DNA of 64,000 nucleotides from Pseudahrensia aquimaris (GTDB lineage: Bacteria > Pseudomonadota > Alphaproteobacteria > Rhizobiales > Rhizobiaceae), in contig NZ_JBHTJV010000025.1 in the NCBI RefSeq assembly GCF_042676045.1, positions 186,001-250,000 on the forward strand, in the 5' to 3' direction. The number at the start of each line of letters is the position of its first letter. Position 1 is the first letter of the stretch. Positions 8,434 through 16,041 of this stretch are shown piece by piece. A program made the position numbers and the translations under genes. Below the pieces are notes generated by a model. It was given only the letters and a program-made list of their open reading frames with translations, was not told the origin of the DNA and made no database searches.

Positions 8434-9648
8434 TTATGCGCCCTTCTTGCTTGAGCCGACGGGGCGCAAAAGCCCCATACCTTCGCCGCGCCAATGGCCG
8501 AACGTTGTGACGAGAACTGAGGAAGGCGATGACTCTGATGGCTGCTCAGCCGCTTCTAAAGGATCGATAAAGTCGCCTTTGTGAACGGCAAGGGCAGCAA
8601 GTGCGATGCCAAGGGGAAACTGTGCTTCGATTGAGGTGCCGACGACCGAGCCGTAAGCGCGGGCAGGGGCGTTTGGCATGGCGGCGCTCAAAAACGTTTT
8701 TTCTTCTTTAGTGATGCCTTCAATGCCTGATGCGCCTGACAGTACGACTGTGCCGTCGTCTGTTGGGAGGCAGTGGAGGGCTTTGGTCATCCGTTTTGTC
8801 GCTGCGTGATCTGCTCTCGACCCGTGATCGGCAACAACGCCTGCAATTTCTGCATAAGCGCGCGCGCCGCGTTCTCTCGCATGAGCGGCGGATTCCAATA
8901 TGAGAAAAGAGCCAACGGATGCCAGAACCATGCCGGAGGCATCTCCCTCGCGCGACCAGATTGGCTTGGGTGCGCCTTGGGCAAGATATTGGCCAAGTTC
9001 GAATACCAACATCATGTCTTCGCGCTCACCGTTGAAAGCGCCGCCGACCAGCATGATGTCGCTTTGGCCCGACGCGATACGGGCGTGGGCGGTTTGAATG
9101 GCTGAAATGCCTGCACCTTCCTCGCCCATGAATGTGCGCGATGAGCCGGTGACCTTGTGCACGATGGAAATGTTGCCCGCCAAAAGGTTGGACAATTGCG
9201 CAAGGAAGAGGGTGGGGCGTAGATCGTTGCCCAAGCGTTCAGCGATCAAATTGTCTACATCGGTCTTGCCGCGCACGTCTTCCAGCACGCTGGCATCCAC
9301 TTCCGCGTCGCGCTCTCCACCACCAGCGGCAACGATCATATCCATCCGGCCGCAAAGCTCTTCATTGTCCTTGACGCCAGCATCATCGAGCGCAAGGCCG
9401 GCGGCGTAGGTGCCGATGCGCTGCCACGGTTCCATCTGGCGCATATCACGGCGCGAAATCTGGCCGGACCAATCGACTTCGCCAAGCGCGTGGACTGAGT
9501 AGGGAGCGAATGTTTGGGTGTCGAGGTTTGCGGGCTTGCCGCTTTTCAAACCATCGAAATGCGCGTCCGGGCCTTCGCCAAGTGCAGAAAGCAGGCCCAG
9601 GCCTGTTATAACAACGGCATTGTCGTCAGCGTCATCTAGAACGGTCAT
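8434..9648 (-). CDS. fabF2XL: Condensing-enzyme paralogue lacking the catalytic triad (FabF2XL, chain-length-factor-like)
   Basis: A 404-residue ketosynthase-fold protein in the fabF2XL position. None of the three catalytic signatures survives. The nucleophile region reads TGSSRTFMGEEGAG with no cysteine, the first His region reads VVLSGASGIEG, and the second reads YGSVVGTSIEAQFPLG, lacking both Lys and His. This resembles the KS-beta or chain-length factor of type II polyketide synthases, so a scaffolding or length-setting role beside FabF1XL is likely. That role is inferred from sequence and adjacency. Confidence 0.82.
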   Translation of the reverse strand: MTVLDDADDNAVVITGLGLLSALGEGPDAHFDGLKSGKPANLDTQTFAPYSVHALGEVDWSGQISRRDMRQMEPWQRIGTYAAGLALDDAGVKDNEELCGRMDMIVAAGGGERDAEVDASVLEDVRGKTDVDNLIAERLGNDLRPTLFLAQLSNLLAGNISIVHKVTGSSRTFMGEEGAGISAIQTAHARIASGQSDIMLVGGAFNGEREDMMLVFELGQYLAQGAPKPIWSREGDASGMVLASVGSFLILESAAHARERGARAYAEIAGVVADHGSRADHAATKRMTKALHCLPTDDGTVVLSGASGIEGITKEEKTFLSAAMPNAPARAYGSVVGTSIEAQFPLGIALAALAVHKGDFIDPLEAAEQPSESSPSSVLVTTFGHWRGEGMGLLRPVGSSKKGA

Positions 9649-9740
9649 CGGTTTCTCAAATCACTCAAAAAGGGCGAGGCACTCGCGTTGCCGCCTTTTA
9701 AGAGGGAAATCGTGGCCTGACCAGTCAGGGAGGCTAGAAA

Positions 9741-10214
9741 TCAGGTGGACGGAAGCAGGTCGGAGGGCATGCCGATTTCTCGAGCGCGGTCTGCGATCAT
9801 CTTGGCAAACGTCGCGTCGGGAAATTCCATCGTCTTGAAAGTAAGTTGCGCTTCGCAGATGCGTTTGCCTGCGGAGCGGATGGCAGCCTTGGTCATGGCA
9901 AAGCCCGACCCGTCGTGTTCGATCGTGGCGGTGATATCCAGCCGGGTGAGCGGCTCAACAAATGTGCGAAGTTTCGCTTCTTTCGTTCCGACGAGAAACG
10001 GCATTTGTGCAAAGCCTGAACGCGCCATGATGAGAAAGCCGGATGCCTGCGCCATGGTCTCAATCAGCAAGACGCCTGGCACCAAAGGCATGCCTGGGAA
10101 ATGACCTTCAAACACAGGGCTTTTTTCAGGGACTACGCTTTGAGCGGTCAATACATCGCGGGCGTGATCGACCGAAACAATCCGGTCGATCATCTGAAAA
10201 TATTCTAGATGCAT
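9741..10214 (-). CDS. fabZXL: 3-hydroxyacyl-ACP dehydratase (FabZ-like, VLCFA operon)
   Basis: A 157-residue hotdog-fold dehydratase. The FabZ active-site stretch is clear: EGHFPGMPLVPGVLLIETMA, with the catalytic His and Glu in place. It would dehydrate 3-hydroxyacyl-AcpXL during elongation to C28. It lies 21 bases after acpXL and 92 bases before fabF2XL. The latter gap contains a short perfect palindrome, CCTGAC-CA-GTCAGG, at 9716-9729. Confidence 0.87.
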   Translation of the reverse strand: MHLEYFQMIDRIVSVDHARDVLTAQSVVPEKSPVFEGHFPGMPLVPGVLLIETMAQASGFLIMARSGFAQMPFLVGTKEAKLRTFVEPLTRLDITATIEHDGSGFAMTKAAIRSAGKRICEAQLTFKTMEFPDATFAKMIADRAREIGMPSDLLPST

Positions 10215-10235
10215 GGGCGGACGCCTTGTGCGCTA

Positions 10236-10511
10236 TTAGGCTTTAGCAGCAACCAGATCGTCGATCTTGCCGCAAAGATTTTTCATCACGAAATAGTCTT
10301 CCGTTGATGCCTTGCCGTCATTGACTTCCTGCGTCCAAGATTCGAGCGGGATTTTGATGCCGAATTCTTTGTCGATGGCGAATACGATGTCGAGGAAATC
10401 GAGGCTGTCGATCCCCAGATCGTCAATGGTGTGGCTTTCTGGCGTGATTTCCTCACGTGGGATTTCGCTTGTATCGGAAATGATGTCGGCGACTTTGTCG
10501 AATGTGGACAC
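10236..10511 (-). CDS. acpXL: Acyl carrier protein AcpXL
   Basis: A 91-residue acyl carrier protein. The phosphopantetheine serine lies in GIDSLDFLDIVFAID, where the family usually has DSL. AcpXL carries the 27-hydroxyoctacosanoic chain for lipid A in Hyphomicrobiales. The start is a GTG at 10511, preceded by AAGGAA at a good distance. It is the first gene of the minus-strand operon running down to lpxXL, so the promoter should lie in about 10512-10675. Confidence 0.9.
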   Translation of the reverse strand: MSTFDKVADIISDTSEIPREEITPESHTIDDLGIDSLDFLDIVFAIDKEFGIKIPLESWTQEVNDGKASTEDYFVMKNLCGKIDDLVAAKA

Positions 10512-10675
10512 GGTGTGTGTTCCTTCGATTTGGATGTTCTAAACAGCCACACATCATGGTGGCAACGCTATCGGTTTTCCTAGCGGTTCCGCGGTTTTTA
10601 CGCAAACGTAAATGGGATGAAAAATCTGGCTTTCAACCTAATAGTGCTAGGGCGGACTTCCCTGAGGAGTTTGGT

Positions 10676-11260
10676 TTAGTTTTCCAAGTAGAAAGTGATT
10701 GTCGTTACCACTCGTACAAGTTTGTTGAGTTGTCGGTTTTTGGCGTCGCCTGTATTGGCTGGCTGGACAGTGAAGCCGCCTTGTATGGCGCGCTGAATAC
10801 CTCCGACTTGTACGCCTGCGTTCTCGGCAAACTGATCGGCGGCGATGCGGGCATTTTCCGTCGCCTCGCGCAGCATATCCGGCTTTATGTCGTTTAGTTT
10901 CGTGAATTCATAATTCACCGGATTCTGATTGATCGCGATGCCCTCACGGGTCAGGGCAGCAATTGCGGCGGAGGCTCCGCCGAGTTTTGCCGGCTCACTG
11001 GTGGACACAAAAACGTTGGTGGTGACCTGAAAGAACCGTTCTGTCACATCGCCGTCTTTGTTTCGCCGCGTGGTGTCTCGCTTTTGCAGCGGAGAAATGA
11101 TGAATTCTTCCGGTTTTAGACCGGCCTTTTCCAGAGCGGTCTTTACCTTGGCCACATGATTTTCAGCCAAGGTGAATACGCCGCCCACATTGCTGAAGTC
11201 AGTACTTCGCAGTCCGTAACTCAGGGACCATGTTGCAGCATCTGCAGGGACAATACGTTC
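10676..11260 (-). pseudogene. SIMPL (DUF541) domain protein, 5'-truncated
   Basis: The frame ends at 10676 and is open up to a TAA at 11261-11263. Read from that stop, it starts ERIVPADAATWSLSYG and then GGVFTLAENH, LNDIKPDMLREATENAR and VRVVTTITF. This matches SIMPL proteins from shortly after their conserved VxGxAE strand onward. The signal peptide and about the first 50 residues are missing, and no other frame upstream supplies them. A GTG at 11188 could start a 170-residue remnant, but it would lack the first domain strand and the export signal. A decayed gene is most likely. Confidence 0.65.
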
Positions 11261-11324
11261 TTATCGGACAATGCTCCGACCGTGTCAGGGTGCACAAATG
11301 TGGCGGTATTAACGCCGCTTGTTC

Positions 11325-12074
11325 TTATCGCAAAACGTTGCGGTAATGCTGCACATCGCTTCTGCAAAGCGAGACGCGCCATTCGATTGTCTGACCATCC
11401 AGTGCTATTGCGCGGCGATCGACCTCCAGAACGGGAGTGCCCTTTTCCAGCCCCAGGTGGGGAGCGATGTCTTCACGAAGCGCGACGGCTTTGAGTTTCT
11501 CGTTCACGTGGGAGACGATATGGCCGAAATTCTTTGCGTAGAAACGGTAGACGTTGTTGGGCAATTCAGTCGTTTCGCTCAAACCTTCAAACAGTGTGCA
11601 GGGCAGGGTGATGCGTTCCCACAGTAGTGTCTGTGCGCCATCATGACGGGTCCGGTCGATACGCCAGACCTTGGCACTATGCGGTAGATTGAAGATGCGC
11701 CGCTCTTCTTCGTTAGCGGTGTTTTGGAACTGTGCGAGATAGCGAGAGTCAGGAAAGCGGGTTGCCGTGCGGCCCTCGTCTTCATCGCGGGTGAGGCGGT
11801 AGAAGCGGAACAGGATTTCTGTGTCGGCGGCCTCGGCAACGAATGTTCCCTTGCCTTGACGGCGCACCAGAAGACCTTGGGCCGTCATTTCATCGAGCGA
11901 CTTGCGCACCGTGCCCTGGCTGACGCCAAGCTCGGCGGCGATGGCAAATTCAGACGGCAGCATAGCGCCCGGTTTCCACTGGCCGGAAATCAGCCGCTCC
12001 ACCAAAGCTCCCTTCACCCGGGCGTAGAGCGGCTGGGCTTCCAGTTTTCTCGCTGGTTTTTCCAAAGCGGCCAT
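11325..12074 (-). CDS. GntR-family transcriptional regulator (HutC/UTRA type)
   Basis: A 249-residue regulator. The N-terminal winged helix-turn-helix spans about residues 15-80 (LYARVKGALVERLISGQW, GVSQGTVRKSLDEM, RRQGKGTFV). A UTRA-type ligand domain fills the rest (VWRIDRTRHDG, VNEKLKAVAL). It is transcribed away from the suyAB-like genes across a 100-base gap, so it probably controls them in response to sulfolactate or a related acid. The ligand is inferred from position only. Confidence 0.8.
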   Translation of the reverse strand: MAALEKPARKLEAQPLYARVKGALVERLISGQWKPGAMLPSEFAIAAELGVSQGTVRKSLDEMTAQGLLVRRQGKGTFVAEAADTEILFRFYRLTRDEDEGRTATRFPDSRYLAQFQNTANEEERRIFNLPHSAKVWRIDRTRHDGAQTLLWERITLPCTLFEGLSETTELPNNVYRFYAKNFGHIVSHVNEKLKAVALREDIAPHLGLEKGTPVLEVDRRAIALDGQTIEWRVSLCRSDVQHYRNVLR

Positions 12075-12124
12075 GGACGTCCACAGGTGGGTCGAAAGAT
12101 CGTTGACTTCGTTTTTCGCATAGT

Positions 12125-12141
12125 CTTATGTCTTATACAAG
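12125..12141. promoter_or_regulatory. Candidate GntR operator between the regulator and suyA
   Basis: CTTATGTCTTATACAAG is an imperfect inverted repeat (CTT-x-T ... A-x-AAG) in the divergent gap, 34 bases upstream of the suyA start. Its size and T/A-rich centre suit a GntR/HutC dimer. No regulator-specific consensus is known to me for this case. Confidence 0.35.
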
Positions 12142-12174
12142 AGTTAGACCTTGCCGCTCAACCGGAGGAAACCC

Positions 12175-12465
12175 ATGAGCAATATCCCCCAATTGTTGGT
12201 GCACGATCACGAGGACAATGTTGGTGTTGTCGTTGTCGAAGACCTGAAAGCTGGAACCGACATGCTGTGTGTCGTCACCCATGACAACTCAACGTTCAAC
12301 CTTAAAGCCGAAGACGATGTGCCGATTGGCCACAAAGTGGCGTTGAAAGATATCAACGAGGGCGACACCGCTATCAAATACGGCGAGGACATCGGCAAGT
12401 TCGTGGCTTCTGTCAAAAAGGGTCACCATGTCCACACCCACAATCTCAAAACGAAACGCTGGTAG
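12175..12465 (+). CDS. suyA: (2R)-sulfolactate sulfo-lyase small subunit (SAF domain), or UxaA-family N-terminal subunit
   Basis: A 96-residue SAF-domain protein (PQLLVHDHEDNVGVVVVEDL, DVPIGHKVALKDINEGD, IKYGEDIGKFVASVKKG). It corresponds to the small subunit of two-part UxaA-family lyases. In SuyAB this pair splits sulfolactate into pyruvate and sulfite. The ATG at 12175 has GGAGG at a standard distance; an upstream TTG at 12151 is less likely. The large subunit follows after 11 bases. An altronate or galactarate dehydratase-like function is the alternative. Confidence 0.72.
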   Translation: MSNIPQLLVHDHEDNVGVVVVEDLKAGTDMLCVVTHDNSTFNLKAEDDVPIGHKVALKDINEGDTAIKYGEDIGKFVASVKKGHHVHTHNLKTKRW

Positions 12466-12476
12466 GGAGCACCGCC

Positions 12477-13643
12477 ATGTCTGATAAAATTATGGCTTAT
12501 CGCCGCGAAAATGGCCGAGTCGGCGTTCGCAATCACGTCATCATTCTACCAGTGGATGATATTTCAAACGCCGCCTGCGAGGCCGTTGCCAACAATGTCA
12601 AAGGCACGATGGCGCTGCCCCATGCCTATGGACGTTTGCAGTTTGGTGAGGATCTTGATCTGCATTTCCGCACGATGATCGGCACCGGCGCAAATCCTAA
12701 CGTTGCAGCTGTGGTGGTGATCGGCATTGAGCCGGGCTGGACGAAGAAAATTGCCGATGGCATCCGCGAGACGGGCAAGCCGGTGGCGGAATTTTCCATC
12801 GAACAAAAGGGCGATTTCGAAACTATCCGCGCAGCTTCATGGGCGGCGAAGGAATACGTCCACTGGGCGACCGAGCTTCAGCGCGAAGAATGTGCGATGA
12901 ACGAGCTTTGGATTTCCACCAAATGCGGCGAGTCTGACACGACCACTGGTCTGGGTTCCTGCCCAACGGTTGGCAACATGTACGACAAGCTCATCCCGCA
13001 GGGCATCACGGGCTTCTTTGGCGAAACGTCGGAAATCACCGGCGCAGAGCACATTTGTAAGGAGCGTGCGGTTAACGAAGAGGTTGGTGAGCGCTGGTAC
13101 AAGATGTGGGAAGCCTATCAGAACGATGTGATCTTCGCGCACCAGACAGACGATCTGTCTGATTCGCAGCCGACGAAAGGCAACATCGAAGGCGGGCTGA
13201 CGACGATTGAAGAGAAGGCCTTGGGCAATCTGGAGAAGATTGGCCGCGAATGCCGCTATATCGACATTCTGGAGCCGGCTGAAGCGCCGCAATCGGGCAA
13301 GGGCCTGTATTTCATGGACTCTTCCTCAGCAGCTGCTGAATGCGTGACGCTAATGGCGGCTGGTGGTGCGGTGATTCACACCTTCCCGACAGGGCAGGGC
13401 AATGTGGTGGGCAACCCCATTGTTCCGGTGATTAAGATCACCGCCAATCCGCGCACGGTGCGCACGATGGGCGAGCACGTGGATGTGGACGTGACAGGTA
13501 TTCTCACCCGCGAGAAAACCATCGACGAGGCGGGCGATGATCTCATCGAAATGATCCGCCGCACGGCCAATGGGCGTAACACGGCTGCCGAGGCTCTTGG
13601 TCACCGCGAGTTTTCAATGACGAAACTGTATCGAAGCGCATAA
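12477..13643 (+). CDS. suyB: (2R)-sulfolactate sulfo-lyase large subunit (UxaA/GarD family)
   Basis: A 388-residue UxaA C-terminal family lyase. Visible conserved parts are YRRENGRVGVRNHVIILPVD, STKCGESDTTTGLGSCPTVG, GETSEITGAEH and FPTGQGNVVGNPIVPVIKI. The separate small subunit, the near-400-residue length and the VGVRNHVIILPVDDIS start are what I expect of SuyB rather than a fused altronate dehydratase. The sulfite it would release can be oxidised by the SoeABC complex encoded at the window start. A strong terminator follows 24 bases after the stop. Confidence 0.73.
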   Translation: MSDKIMAYRRENGRVGVRNHVIILPVDDISNAACEAVANNVKGTMALPHAYGRLQFGEDLDLHFRTMIGTGANPNVAAVVVIGIEPGWTKKIADGIRETGKPVAEFSIEQKGDFETIRAASWAAKEYVHWATELQREECAMNELWISTKCGESDTTTGLGSCPTVGNMYDKLIPQGITGFFGETSEITGAEHICKERAVNEEVGERWYKMWEAYQNDVIFAHQTDDLSDSQPTKGNIEGGLTTIEEKALGNLEKIGRECRYIDILEPAEAPQSGKGLYFMDSSSAAAECVTLMAAGGAVIHTFPTGQGNVVGNPIVPVIKITANPRTVRTMGEHVDVDVTGILTREKTIDEAGDDLIEMIRRTANGRNTAAEALGHREFSMTKLYRSA

Positions 13644-13667
13644 AAACTGCGTCGATCGCATCAATTG

Positions 13668-13699
13668 GGCCGTCGCTCCGAAAGGGGCGGCGGCCTTTA
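13668..13699 (+). terminator. Rho-independent terminator after suyAB
   Basis: A twelve-pair stem (GGCCGTCGCTCC / GGGGCGGCGGCC, two G-U pairs) with a GAAA loop is followed by TTTA. It ends the suyAB transcript and separates it from the acidic-protein gene. Confidence 0.85.
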
Positions 13700-13844
13700 T
13701 GTTTCAGGGCTGTTTACCAAGTTGATTCCACCGATCTTGCTAAACAATTGATTAAATTCGATAGTGAAAAAAATCTGAATGTCGGTTTTGACTGAATGGT
13801 AAAAAAGCAGCGCGTGCCCGTCTGCGATTGGTGGAGTAAAGAAT

Positions 13845-14906
13845 ATGGATGAGATCATTGAAGATGAGACCGGTCGGATTGCGGCTGTGTTTGACGATCG
13901 AATTGGAAATAACACTGTGCTTGCCGCTGATATCGCGGCCATAATGGGCGATGACGATACAATTGATGATATGGAATTCGTTGAGGATATCGGGCCACCA
14001 GAAATTGAACCACTTGTTCAGGTTGTTGACGATTCCACCGCTGGTGATTTCGATGTAATTGAGGCAATCCGCGATGCTCCGCCTGAGTTTGTGGCGGATA
14101 ATGAGATTGCCGAGGCGTTCGAATCCATACTTCAAAGCAATGGGGTCGATGACGACGAGATCGAAGAAATTCTAGCACTTGATGTCAACGCTGCCGCACT
14201 CAACACGGCAGTCGAAGACGAGGCGGTGCCCACCGCGCTAACAACAACTGACATTACAGACCAGATAGACGAGGGGCCAACAACGGCCCTGGACAATTTT
14301 GTTGATGACGACAATGCCGATGTAGCGATTGACCCTGAACTGCTGGCGAATAGTCAGATGGATGTAGGCGTTGAGGCTCAGTCTGGCGTCCTGACGGATG
14401 ATACTGATGCTGCCGCTGATACAGCAGGCATGGATGCCTGCCCGATGATGGGTGACATGAGCGACGACACAGCTACGGGTGATATGATGACCGTTGATGT
14501 GGCCGATATGGACGCGGAAACACCCGCTGACGACGCCAGCGCTGGCGATGATACTGCTATCGACTCTTCGGATGGCGATGTGGTCATGACAGCGGACGAC
14601 GCAGCCGTCACAACGACGGACAGTGACCCTGCGGCCGATATGATGGCTGACGGCTGTGACTTGGATTCCGTCGACTGGACAACGCCGGGTGCTAACGGCT
14701 TATCGGCGTTAGGCGAGGTGGTGCAGGCAATCCAGGAACTTATTGATCAAACCGGAGACCTCTTTGCACGTCTGGAGGATTCACCATGTTTCTCGCCGTG
14801 CGATGCAGCCGCAGACGCTCTAGCCAACGATATGGCCGACCTTATGCAAATGGATGCTTTGGCCGACGCTGATCTTGGCGGCACAGATGACGATATGATG
14901 GGTTAA
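13845..14906 (+). CDS. Orphan, extremely acidic low-complexity protein of unknown function
   Basis: A 353-residue protein that I do not recognise. It is dominated by Asp, Glu, Ala, Thr and Met, has no lysine or histidine that I can find and only four arginines, so its isoelectric point must be very low. It has four cysteines (DACPMM, DGCDLD and SPCFSPCD), one tryptophan, no signal peptide and no clear membrane helix. The centre (residues about 180-270) is Asp/Met/Thr-rich low complexity. The ends, FESILQSNGVDDDEIEEILAL and ALGEVVQAIQELIDQTGDLF, look helical. The start has GGAG eight bases upstream and an AT-rich 145-base leader. It sits between suyB and a comC-like gene. Confidence 0.7.
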   Translation: MDEIIEDETGRIAAVFDDRIGNNTVLAADIAAIMGDDDTIDDMEFVEDIGPPEIEPLVQVVDDSTAGDFDVIEAIRDAPPEFVADNEIAEAFESILQSNGVDDDEIEEILALDVNAAALNTAVEDEAVPTALTTTDITDQIDEGPTTALDNFVDDDNADVAIDPELLANSQMDVGVEAQSGVLTDDTDAAADTAGMDACPMMGDMSDDTATGDMMTVDVADMDAETPADDASAGDDTAIDSSDGDVVMTADDAAVTTTDSDPAADMMADGCDLDSVDWTTPGANGLSALGEVVQAIQELIDQTGDLFARLEDSPCFSPCDAAADALANDMADLMQMDALADADLGGTDDDMMG

Positions 14907-15036
14907 GCCAGCGGAAATCTGTGGGCTTGAGCTGCTGGCCCCACTGTTTCTCTCCTTTTTGCTTTGCAGGATTGCCCGTCTTGCGCGACCTTGATGGTTT
15001 AGAGCGCGTCGCGCTGTTCAACCAATTGGGGTCATT

Positions 15037-16041
15037 TTGTTTGTTCTTTCTATCGAAGACACCCATCGTCTCATCGCAGAAACGCTTGAGCGGTGTGACA
15101 CTTCGCCTGCCAATGCTGCTTCTGTTGCCAAGGCTTTGATAGCAGCAGAGTGCGCGGGGCAGGCGGGACACGGAATGCGTCGTCTCCCGTCCTATGCAGC
15201 GCAGGCGTCAAGCGGCAAAGTGGACGGGTATGCCAGGGTGGTTTGCGAGCAGGTCGCGCCTGCCGCGTTGAAAATCGACGCGGCACATGGCTTTGCCTAT
15301 CCTGCGCTGGATGCGATGCACGCGCGGCTTCCAGAAATGGCCAAAACCAATGGCATTGCGGTCGCTGGTATCCACCGCAGCCATCATTGTGGCGTTGCCG
15401 GAGTGATTGTCGAGCAACTGGCAGATGCGGGGCTTGTGGCGCTCATGTTCGCCAACACGCCCGCAGCAATGGCACCAGCCGGGGGCAGCAAGGCGATTTA
15501 TGGGACCAACCCGATCGCCTTCGCTGCACCGCGCGGTGACGCTGGACCGATTGTTGTTGATGTTTCCTTGTCCAAGGTAGCGCGGGGCAAGATCATGGCT
15601 GCGAAGCAATCCGGCAAGCCCATTCCTGAAGGTATTGCACTGGGGCCAGATGGTGAGCCGACCACAGATGCTGATGCGGCCTTGGCTGGAACAATGCTGC
15701 CGATAGGCGACGCCAAAGGCACTGCCTTGGCGTTGATGGTGGAGCTTTTGGCTGCTGGCGTAACTGGCGCGAGCTATGCGGCTGATGCGAGTTCGTTTCT
15801 CTCCGCAGACGGGCCGCCGCCCGGAACAGGGCAGTTGGTGATTGCAATCGACCCAACGAAGTTCGGTGGAGAAGCCATCATTCATCACATCAATGCGCTC
15901 GCCTGTCAGATTGAAAATCAAGACGGCGCGCGGGTGCCGGGGGCGCGGCGACGGGAGATTGCACAAAAAGTCCGTGAAAACGGGATCGAAATCGACGATG
16001 ATCTGCTGAAGGCGATCCAGTCTGTCGGAGTGAATTCATGA
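15037..16041 (+). CDS. Ldh2/MDH2-type dehydrogenase, candidate (R)-sulfolactate dehydrogenase (ComC-like)
   Basis: A 334-residue NAD(P)-dependent oxidoreductase of the malate/lactate/ureidoglycolate dehydrogenase family. Family signatures are ECAGQAGHGMRRLPSYAAQA, the His of HRSHHCGVAG, and GTNPIAFAAP. ComC in this family interconverts sulfopyruvate and (R)-sulfolactate, which would fit suyAB upstream; other 2-hydroxy acids are possible. The start appears to be TTG at 15037 with TTGGGG six bases before it, and there is no in-frame ATG nearby. The end overlaps the ferredoxin reductase start (ATGA). Confidence 0.75.
   Translation: MFVLSIEDTHRLIAETLERCDTSPANAASVAKALIAAECAGQAGHGMRRLPSYAAQASSGKVDGYARVVCEQVAPAALKIDAAHGFAYPALDAMHARLPEMAKTNGIAVAGIHRSHHCGVAGVIVEQLADAGLVALMFANTPAAMAPAGGSKAIYGTNPIAFAAPRGDAGPIVVDVSLSKVARGKIMAAKQSGKPIPEGIALGPDGEPTTDADAALAGTMLPIGDAKGTALALMVELLAAGVTGASYAADASSFLSADGPPPGTGQLVIAIDPTKFGGEAIIHHINALACQIENQDGARVPGARRREIAQKVRENGIEIDDDLLKAIQSVGVNS

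Noticed and set aside
9716..9729. Perfect palindrome CCTGAC-CA-GTCAGG between fabZXL and fabF2XL.
   Set aside because: A two-base loop and no T tract make a terminator unlikely, and one short palindrome inside an operon is weak evidence for an operator.
12175..13643. Altronate dehydratase (uxaA) as the primary call for the two lyase genes.
   Set aside because: The split SAF subunit and the link to sulfite oxidation favour SuyAB; no uronate pathway genes are nearby. Kept as the alternative.
14907..14940. Possible terminator after the acidic-protein gene (GCCAGC ... GCTGGC).
   Set aside because: The arms are short and imperfect, the loop is long, and the T-rich run is displaced from the stem.
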